DNA of 11,321 nt from NCBI GenBank assembly GCA_030635465.1, contig DAOVYU010000010.1:1-11321 (forward strand). The letters run 5' to 3'. This DNA is from Bacteroidales bacterium. Its GTDB lineage: Bacteria > Bacteroidota > Bacteroidia > Bacteroidales > JAADJA01. Each line of letters starts with the position of its first letter. Position 1 is the stretch's first letter. This document shows positions 6,224 through 11,321 of the stretch, piece by piece. The notes beneath the pieces were generated by a model. The model was not told the DNA's origin. It worked only from the letters and a program-made list of their open reading frames with translations, and did no database searches. The position numbers and the translations under genes are program-made.

Positions 6224-6631
6224 ATGGATGAAAACCAGGAAGTAAAATCAGATGTAAAAAGGCCTTTTTTTCTGTCTATTCTTTGTGTTGCGATATTCTC
6301 TTATTCAATATTGTTTATTTTGCTTTTCCTGACAGGTGTATTATTCAATAGCTGGATTACCAATGTTTTGAATGATTTTTTAACTGCTGGTGAAGTTCAG
6401 GGGAGTTCTATACTTATGCTAAGTATAGTTGGCATTATATTGTATAGCCTTACATTTTATGGGGCGTTCTTGATCTGGAAACTAAAACGTAAAGGATTTT
6501 ACGTTTATTTAATAAGCTCCGCCTTAATCATATTGTTACCCTATCTTTTTCGTTTTGGTAATATAATTAGTGCAATTGTTCTGTTAGCACTGATAATAAT
6601 GATTTTGGCACATTTTAGAAAATTGAGTTAA
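6224..6631 (+). CDS. Small four-helix membrane protein, second of a tandem paralogous pair
   Basis: The function is unknown. The 135 residues have hydrophobic segments at about 14-41, 61-84, 93-110 and 112-130. They share with the preceding gene the basic loop motif GAFLIWKLKRKGFYVY (80-95), the following I-L-L-P, and the opening K-R-x-x-x-L-x-I-L-C. The segment between helices 1 and 2 differs from the upstream copy and is the most divergent part, so the two copies are old duplicates that may have split their roles or form a heteromer. The start ATG is 12 bases after the previous stop. The C-terminus is short and basic (H-F-R-K-L-S). A 311-base gap follows, so this is likely the last gene of the unit. 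Confidence 0.75.
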   Translation: MDENQEVKSDVKRPFFLSILCVAIFSYSILFILLFLTGVLFNSWITNVLNDFLTAGEVQGSSILMLSIVGIILYSLTFYGAFLIWKLKRKGFYVYLISSALIILLPYLFRFGNIISAIVLLALIIMILAHFRKLS

Positions 6632-6657
6632 AAAATTCACATTATTTGAAATATAGT

Positions 6658-6665
6658 TATATTTG
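6658..6665 (+). promoter_or_regulatory. Candidate -7 promoter element, long-leader promoter for susC
   Basis: TATATTTG matches TAnnTTTG exactly. No TTTG lies at the usual distance upstream: the nearest, at 6645-6648, leaves only 9 bases. If used, the susC message would have a leader of about 270 bases. Candidates nearer the gene, such as TATCTTTA at 6823-6830, match less well. Confidence 0.3.
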
Positions 6666-6681
6666 CAATACGTAAATAATA

Positions 6682-6702
6682 AACAATCTAAATTGTTCTT
6701 TT
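6682..6702 (+). terminator. Weak hairpin with T-rich tail, possible end of the lyase unit
   Basis: AACAAT (6682-6687) pairs with ATTGTT (6692-6697) around the loop CTAA and is followed by CTTTTT. The arrangement is that of an intrinsic terminator about 50 bases after the second membrane protein gene, but the stem has a single GC pair and would be weak. In such AT-rich DNA this may be chance. Confidence 0.25.
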
Positions 6703-6837
6703 TATACTTTGAAGTACAGTAAGTTAATAAATGAAAAATTGATTATTGTTTAGATGCTATCTTAAATAATTTAATTTTTTTTGTTAATTTAATCTTAAAA
6801 TTTACTTGTTTTGTATTAGAGTTATCTTTATTTTGTG

Positions 6838-6849
6838 CTCTAATTAGAG
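6838..6849 (+). promoter_or_regulatory. 12-bp palindrome with an extra direct half-site, candidate operator
   Basis: CTCTAATTAGAG is a perfect 12-bp palindrome about 95 bases before the susC start. The half-site ATTAGAG also occurs at 6815-6821, exactly 28 bases upstream of its copy at 6843-6849. Three like half-sites in 35 bases suggest binding by a dimeric regulator, but no regulator gene is visible nearby. Confidence 0.35.
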
Positions 6850-6942
6850 TAATAACAGTAATTTTTTTATTAAAATAGAGGAGAATAGCTTTACAAATAC
6901 ATTTTGAAATTTATTCATATTTACTAACTAAATTCTTATGTT

Positions 6943-9900
6943 ATGAGAAAATTTACCCTTTTTCTTGCATTCATTCTAATTGGGATGCAAATTTATGCTC
7001 AGAACAGGGATATAACAGGTACAGTTATCAGTTCGGATGATGGCCTGCCTATTCCTGGTGTGCAAGTATTGATAAAAGGTACCTCCTTGGGTACAATTAC
7101 CGATCTTGATGGTAAGTACACTATCCAGGTAAGTGGTACTGATGCCAATGCTGTTCTGGTATTCCGTTTTGTTGGGATGGTAACCACAGATGTGGCTATC
7201 GGCGATAAAACTACCATTGATGTTTCAATGGATCCTGATGTGCTCAACATTGAAGGTGTGGTTGTTACCGCTCTTGGTATCAGCCGCGAAAAGAAATCGC
7301 TTGGTTATGCTACTCAAGAGATATCTGGTGATGAGATCAATCAGGTTAAATCAGACAACTTCATTAACTCATTATCTGGTAAAGCCGCTGGTGTTAAAGT
7401 TCAAAATACTGGTAATATGGGTGGTTCTTCCAACATTATTATCAGAGGTAATTCTTCAATTACTGGTAATAACCAGGCTTTGATCGTTGTTGATGGTGTA
7501 CCTATTAACAATGATGTGAGTAATACGAAAGATCAGGTCAGAGGTCGTGCCGGTTATGACTTTGGTAATGCCGCTGCTGATATCAATCCTGCAGACATTG
7601 AAACGATGAACATACTGAAAGGTGCTGCTGCTACCGCTCTTTATGGCTCTCGTGCTGCTAATGGTGTGATTATCATTACAACTAAAAAAGGTGAGAGAAC
7701 CATGGCTAAAAAGAGAGTATATGGTGTAGGCATTAGTTCAAATGTTACAACCGGGTTTATTGATAAAACTACTTTCCCTGTTTATCAGCAAGGTTATGGA
7801 GCTGGTTATGGTCCATATTACGGAGATGAACCAAATACTGGTTTAGAAATGATTTATGATGTAAATGGTGATGGAAACCTGGATTTAACAGTTCCAACAT
7901 ATGAAGATGCTTCTATGGGACAGGCATTTGATCCAAATTTGATGGTATATCAATATGACTCATACTATCCTGAATCACCCAACTATCAGAAAGCAACTCC
8001 TTATGTAGCTGCTGGTGACAATGGTCCAATATCCGTCTTCGAAACACCATGGTCATTTACCAACAGCGTAGATGTTACTGGTGCTTCTGATGTTTCATCT
8101 TTCAGGTTGTCATATACCAATATGGATCAAACCGGTATTATGCCTAACAGCCGTTTAACACGTAACAATCTATTATTTAATGGTAGTTACGACATTACAA
8201 AAGACCTTGTTGTTACAGCTTCTGCAAATTATATCAATACCAAAGGCAAAGGCCGTAACCAAACTGGTTATAGCGACAACCAACTTTCATCATTCCGTCA
8301 GTGGTCTCAAATGAATGTTGATTATGTTCAGCAAAAAGAATTGTATGATGCTACAGGTAAAAACCTAACATGGAACCCCAATGGTTTCGGTGATCATGCT
8401 CCTGCTTATTGGGACAATCCTTACTATGCATGGAATCAAAGTTATGAATCAGATATGAGAGACCGTATAGTTGGATACGTTATGGCTGAATGGCAAATTA
8501 ATGACTATTTCAGTTTAATGGGTCGTTACTCAACTGATTTTTATTCATACCTTCAGGAAGAAAGAAAAGCTTATGGATCAGCTTCTGGTGAATTCGGAGT
8601 TGGAACCACAGCTGGACGTAGCGATGTTACTTCTGGATACTCAAGGTTTACGAAAAATTTCAGAGAGAACAACATTGATGCGATGTTTAAATTCAATAAG
8701 AACTTTGGAGCAGATTGGAACCTGAATGCTTTACTCGGTACAAATATCAGAAGGTCTAGTTTCGACCAGGTCTTTTCTTCAACTGATGGTGGTTTAGTTG
8801 TTCCTGGTCTCTATGCACTTGGTAACAGTGTAAACCCAATGTTAGCTCCTGAGGAAAGTCTTGAAAAAATTGGAGTAGACGGTATATACCTGGCAGCGAG
8901 TACTGGTTTTAAGAACCTTTTATACCTGGATGCTACCATTCGTAGAGATGTTTCCTCTACCTTACCAGAGGAAAATAACACTTATTATTATCCATCTGTT
9001 TCACTTAGTTGGCTATTTTCTAATATGACAGAAACTGACTGGTTGTCATTTGGTAAATTACGTGCAAACTATGCTGAAGTTGGTAACGATGCTCCCTGGG
9101 GAAGTATTTTAGATGTATACGACATTAATCCGGTTTATGGTGGAGCACCTTTATACGCTGTACCAAATACAAAGAATAATGTTGATCTCAAACCTGAGAG
9201 AACAAGTAGTATAGAAGCTGGTGTGGAAATGTTTTTCCTGAACAAAAGAGTTGGATTCGATTTTGCATGGTATAAAACTAATACCACCGATCAAATCATT
9301 GATGTTGTGGTTTCACATGCTACTGGTTATTCACGTAAGTATGTCAATGCCGGTGAAATGCAAAATCAAGGTATTGAGTTAATGATTTTTGGATCTCCGA
9401 TTGTCAATGATAATTTCCAGTGGGACATTACATTGAATTGGTCTCAAAATAAAAATGAAGTTATATCACTTGCTGAAGGTGTTGAAAACTTACAGTTATC
9501 ATCACTACAGAGTGGATTAACAATCAATGCCCGTGTTGGTGAGCCTTATGGAACCATACAGGGTACTGATTATATTTATGATGACGCTGGTAATAAAGTG
9601 GTTGGAGATAATGGTTATTATTTAAAAACACCTGAATCAGATGTCATTTTAGGAAACATTAATCCTGATTGGATTGGTGGTCTCAATAACCGCTTCACAT
9701 TAGGAAACTGGGCATTCAGCTTCCTGATCGACATGCAGCAAGGTGGAAGTATATTTTCACTTGACCAGTATTATGGTTTAGGAACTGGTTTATACGAAGA
9801 AACTGATTACACCAACGACCTTGGAAATCCTGTAAGAAATCCATTAGACCAGGGTGGAGGATTGATCCTGGAAGGTGTTAAAGAAGATGGAACTCCTAAT

Positions 9901-10218
9901 GATATTAGGGTAGCTGGTGATGACTACCGTGTATTCGGATGGTCACGTAATCCAAATTCAGCCTTTGTATATAGTGCTAAGTATGTAAAATTGCGTGAAG
10001 TAGTACTTACTTATTCATTGCCTGCAAAAACACTTGAAAAATCTGCTATAAATGGTGTATCCTTTAGCCTTGTTGCTAATAATGTATGGATCATGTCGAA
10101 AGATCTTCCTCATGCCGATCCTGAAGCTAGCCAGGGTGGTGGTAATGTTCAAGGATGGCAAAGTGGTGTAATGCCAACTACTCGCAATATTGGTTTAACT
10201 GTTAATCTGCAATTCTAA
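6943..10218 (+). CDS. SusC/RagA-family TonB-linked outer-membrane receptor
   Basis: The 1091-residue protein has every part of a SusC-type importer. A signal peptide of about 19 residues ends I-Y-A before Gln. A carboxypeptidase-regulatory-like domain covers about 22-103, with ITGTV and GTSLGTITDLDGKYTI. A TonB-box-like segment GVVVTALGI lies near 104-112. The plug domain carries VDGVPINND (183-191) and ETMNILKGAAATALYGSRAA (220-239), followed by the barrel, which ends in phenylalanine as outer-membrane strands do. It takes up a large or scarce nutrient through the outer membrane using TonB energy, with the SusD-like lipoprotein encoded 11 bases downstream acting as lid. The ligand cannot be told: no glycoside hydrolase, protease or sigma/anti-sigma pair is in the window. 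Codon choice leans strongly to GGT, GCT and GTT, unlike the upstream genes, which suggests high expression. Confidence 0.95.
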   Translation: MRKFTLFLAFILIGMQIYAQNRDITGTVISSDDGLPIPGVQVLIKGTSLGTITDLDGKYTIQVSGTDANAVLVFRFVGMVTTDVAIGDKTTIDVSMDPDVLNIEGVVVTALGISREKKSLGYATQEISGDEINQVKSDNFINSLSGKAAGVKVQNTGNMGGSSNIIIRGNSSITGNNQALIVVDGVPINNDVSNTKDQVRGRAGYDFGNAAADINPADIETMNILKGAAATALYGSRAANGVIIITTKKGERTMAKKRVYGVGISSNVTTGFIDKTTFPVYQQGYGAGYGPYYGDEPNTGLEMIYDVNGDGNLDLTVPTYEDASMGQAFDPNLMVYQYDSYYPESPNYQKATPYVAAGDNGPISVFETPWSFTNSVDVTGASDVSSFRLSYTNMDQTGIMPNSRLTRNNLLFNGSYDITKDLVVTASANYINTKGKGRNQTGYSDNQLSSFRQWSQMNVDYVQQKELYDATGKNLTWNPNGFGDHAPAYWDNPYYAWNQSYESDMRDRIVGYVMAEWQINDYFSLMGRYSTDFYSYLQEERKAYGSASGEFGVGTTAGRSDVTSGYSRFTKNFRENNIDAMFKFNKNFGADWNLNALLGTNIRRSSFDQVFSSTDGGLVVPGLYALGNSVNPMLAPEESLEKIGVDGIYLAASTGFKNLLYLDATIRRDVSSTLPEENNTYYYPSVSLSWLFSNMTETDWLSFGKLRANYAEVGNDAPWGSILDVYDINPVYGGAPLYAVPNTKNNVDLKPERTSSIEAGVEMFFLNKRVGFDFAWYKTNTTDQIIDVVVSHATGYSRKYVNAGEMQNQGIELMIFGSPIVNDNFQWDITLNWSQNKNEVISLAEGVENLQLSSLQSGLTINARVGEPYGTIQGTDYIYDDAGNKVVGDNGYYLKTPESDVILGNINPDWIGGLNNRFTLGNWAFSFLIDMQQGGSIFSLDQYYGLGTGLYEETDYTNDLGNPVRNPLDQGGGLILEGVKEDGTPNDIRVAGDDYRVFGWSRNPNSAFVYSAKYVKLREVVLTYSLPAKTLEKSAINGVSFSLVANNVWIMSKDLPHADPEASQGGGNVQGWQSGVMPTTRNIGLTVNLQF

Positions 10219-10229
10219 AAATAAATATT

Positions 10230-11321
10230 ATGAAAAAAGTATATATAGTCTTAATAATCTTGATAGGGATCTCAGTATCCTGTACCAAGAATTTTGAGGA
10301 GTTCAATACGGATCAAAAGAAGCCAACTGAAGTTCCTGGTAACTTTTTATTCGCGAATGCTCAAAAAGCACTTGCTGACCAGGTCGCAAGTACAAACTTA
10401 AATCTCAACATCTTTAAGTTATTTTCCCAATATTGGACAGAATGTACTTATACGGATGAATCTAATTATGACATTGTTACAAGGACTATTCCTGATAATC
10501 AATTCCAAACATATTATCGTGATATTCTCAATGACTTTGCTGATGCCAGAAAAAATATTTCTGCTGAGGAAAGTGCCGGAGAAGCTGAAACAGCGGCCAA
10601 AGCAAACAGGCTTTATATCCTTGACCTGTGTATGGCTTACAGCTATCACAGGATGGTCGATATGTTTGGTAATATTCCTTATTCTCAAGCTTTGGATATT
10701 GAGAATATTTCGCCTGCATATGATGATGCTTTTGGTATTTACCAGGACATGATTGCTAAAATTGAAACTGCCGAGGGCGGACTTGATGCAAGTTATGATA
10801 GTTTTGGTGCAGATGACCTCTATTTTGGTGGTGATGTTGCCATGTGGAAGAAGTTTGCAAATTCATTATTAGTGAAAATAGGTATTACCCTGGCTGATCA
10901 TAATCCCGGTATGGCACAGTCACTTATTGAAGGTGCCTATGCTGGTGCATTTGCTCCCAATGAAATTTGTGAACTGGTTTACCTGGGAGGTTCAAACTCC
11001 AACCCATTGTATGTTGATCTCGTTCAAAGTGGAAGACATGACTTTGTTCCTGCAAATACCATTGTGGATATGATGAATGATTTGGAAGATCCTCGCAGAC
11101 CTGCTTATTATACATTATTTGACAATAATACACCTGATGACCCGAGTGATGATATCTATTTGGGTGGTATTTATGGAGAAAGTAACAACTGGACACAGTA
11201 TTCTCACATAGCCGATGCTATTAAGGAATCGACTTTCCCAATGACATTGCTTGATGGTGTTGAAGTAGCATTCTATCTTGCCGAAGCTGCTGAACATGGA
11301 TTTAGCGTTGGTGGAAGTGCA
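10230..11321 (+). CDS. SusD/RagB-family nutrient-binding outer-membrane lipoprotein (3' end outside window)
   Basis: The frame is open from ATG 10230 to the last base, giving 364 codons of a protein usually about 480-550 long. A lipoprotein signal peptide ends at Cys18 (G-I-S-V-S-C), so the protein should be anchored in the outer membrane as the surface lid of the SusC transporter. After the cysteine, FEEFNTDQKKPTEVP is the typical start of the SusD-like_2 type (the RagB/SusD nutrient-binding lipoproteins). Other family marks are AYSYHRMVDMFGNIPYSQAL, the Y-D-D-A-F-G-I-Y-Q-D-M segment, and MWKKFANSLLVKIGITLAD, part of the TPR-like helical scaffold. The gap to susC is 11 bases, so they form one operon. 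Ligand unknown. The end at 11321 is the window edge, not a break in the gene. Confidence 0.93.
   Translation, partial: MKKVYIVLIILIGISVSCTKNFEEFNTDQKKPTEVPGNFLFANAQKALADQVASTNLNLNIFKLFSQYWTECTYTDESNYDIVTRTIPDNQFQTYYRDILNDFADARKNISAEESAGEAETAAKANRLYILDLCMAYSYHRMVDMFGNIPYSQALDIENISPAYDDAFGIYQDMIAKIETAEGGLDASYDSFGADDLYFGGDVAMWKKFANSLLVKIGITLADHNPGMAQSLIEGAYAGAFAPNEICELVYLGGSNSNPLYVDLVQSGRHDFVPANTIVDMMNDLEDPRRPAYYTLFDNNTPDDPSDDIYLGGIYGESNNWTQYSHIADAIKESTFPMTLLDGVEVAFYLAEAAEHGFSVGGSA

Larger units (their letters stand above)
6632..6942 (+). other. 311-base AT-rich intergenic region upstream of susC
   Basis: No credible gene is seen here on either strand. It holds, in order, a perfect TATATTTG promoter-like element (6658-6665), a weak AT hairpin followed by T (6682-6702), a long AT-rich stretch, a direct repeat ATTAGAGT (6815-6822 and 6843-6850), the palindrome CTCTAATTAGAG (6838-6849), and a GAGGAG at 6878-6883 that lies 60 bases before the susC start. 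An ATG-TTA-TGA triplet set (6938-6946) overlaps the susC start codon and is probably chance. Confidence 0.6.

Noticed and set aside
6878..6883. GAGGAG as a Shine-Dalgarno site for a leader peptide before susC
   Set aside because: No ATG or GTG follows at a usable distance. It is 60 bases from the susC start, and the phylum relies little on such sites.
6938..6946. ATG-TTA-TGA mini-frame overlapping the susC start codon
   Set aside because: A two-residue frame in AT-rich DNA is easily chance and has no ribosome-binding context, so regulation by translational coupling cannot be supported.
7190..7483. 97-codon plus-strand frame inside susC
   Set aside because: It overlaps the conserved plug region of susC in another frame, and its composition is typical of out-of-frame translation.
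10419..11297. Several open frames of 60-98 codons on both strands within the SusD-like gene
   Set aside because: The continuous SusD frame from 10230 to the window end carries family motifs throughout, and the others are shadows.
1..11321. CRISPR array, tRNA or rRNA genes, insertion sequence ends or attachment sites
   Set aside because: I saw no regularly spaced repeats, tRNA-like cloverleaf, rRNA sequence, transposase frame or flanking target duplications in the window.

Overview
The window looks like a chromosomal segment from a Bacteroidota species, most likely in or near the Bacteroidales or Marinilabiliales. The reasons are an AT-rich genome, a SusC/SusD outer-membrane nutrient uptake pair, a histidyl-tRNA synthetase with the N-terminus typical of Bacteroidales, TAnnTTTG-type promoter elements, and almost no Shine-Dalgarno sequences ahead of genes. 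Nothing in it looks like a phage, transposon or CRISPR array.

Layout. Bases 1-640 hold the tail of an O6-alkylguanine-DNA alkyltransferase and a WbuC-type cupin metalloprotein. A perfect TACTTTTG promoter element then precedes hisS (histidyl-tRNA synthetase) and hutH (histidine ammonia-lyase), which are separated by only 4 bases and probably cotranscribed. A perfect 10-bp hairpin (3625-3651) closes this unit. It faces a small thioredoxin-like gene with a CPPC active site on the minus strand. From 4232 a second, divergent member of the MIO ammonia-lyase family starts a probable three-gene unit with two small four-helix membrane proteins, which are paralogues of each other. A 311-bp AT-rich regulatory gap follows, with a 12-bp palindrome. 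Next come a complete SusC/RagA TonB-linked receptor and the first 364 codons of its SusD-like lipoprotein partner, which runs off the window.

How the genes may work together. HisS loads histidine onto tRNA and HutH degrades free histidine to urocanate and ammonia, so their tight coupling could balance use against breakdown. No other hut gene is visible. The second lyase keeps the MIO cofactor triad (Ala-Ser-Gly) and most substrate-site residues of histidine ammonia-lyase, but differs at several positions next to the substrate pocket. Its substrate is therefore uncertain. Its pairing with two paralogous membrane proteins is the most promising candidate here for an undescribed module. The SusC/SusD pair appears to be a separate uptake unit whose ligand cannot be read from the sequence.
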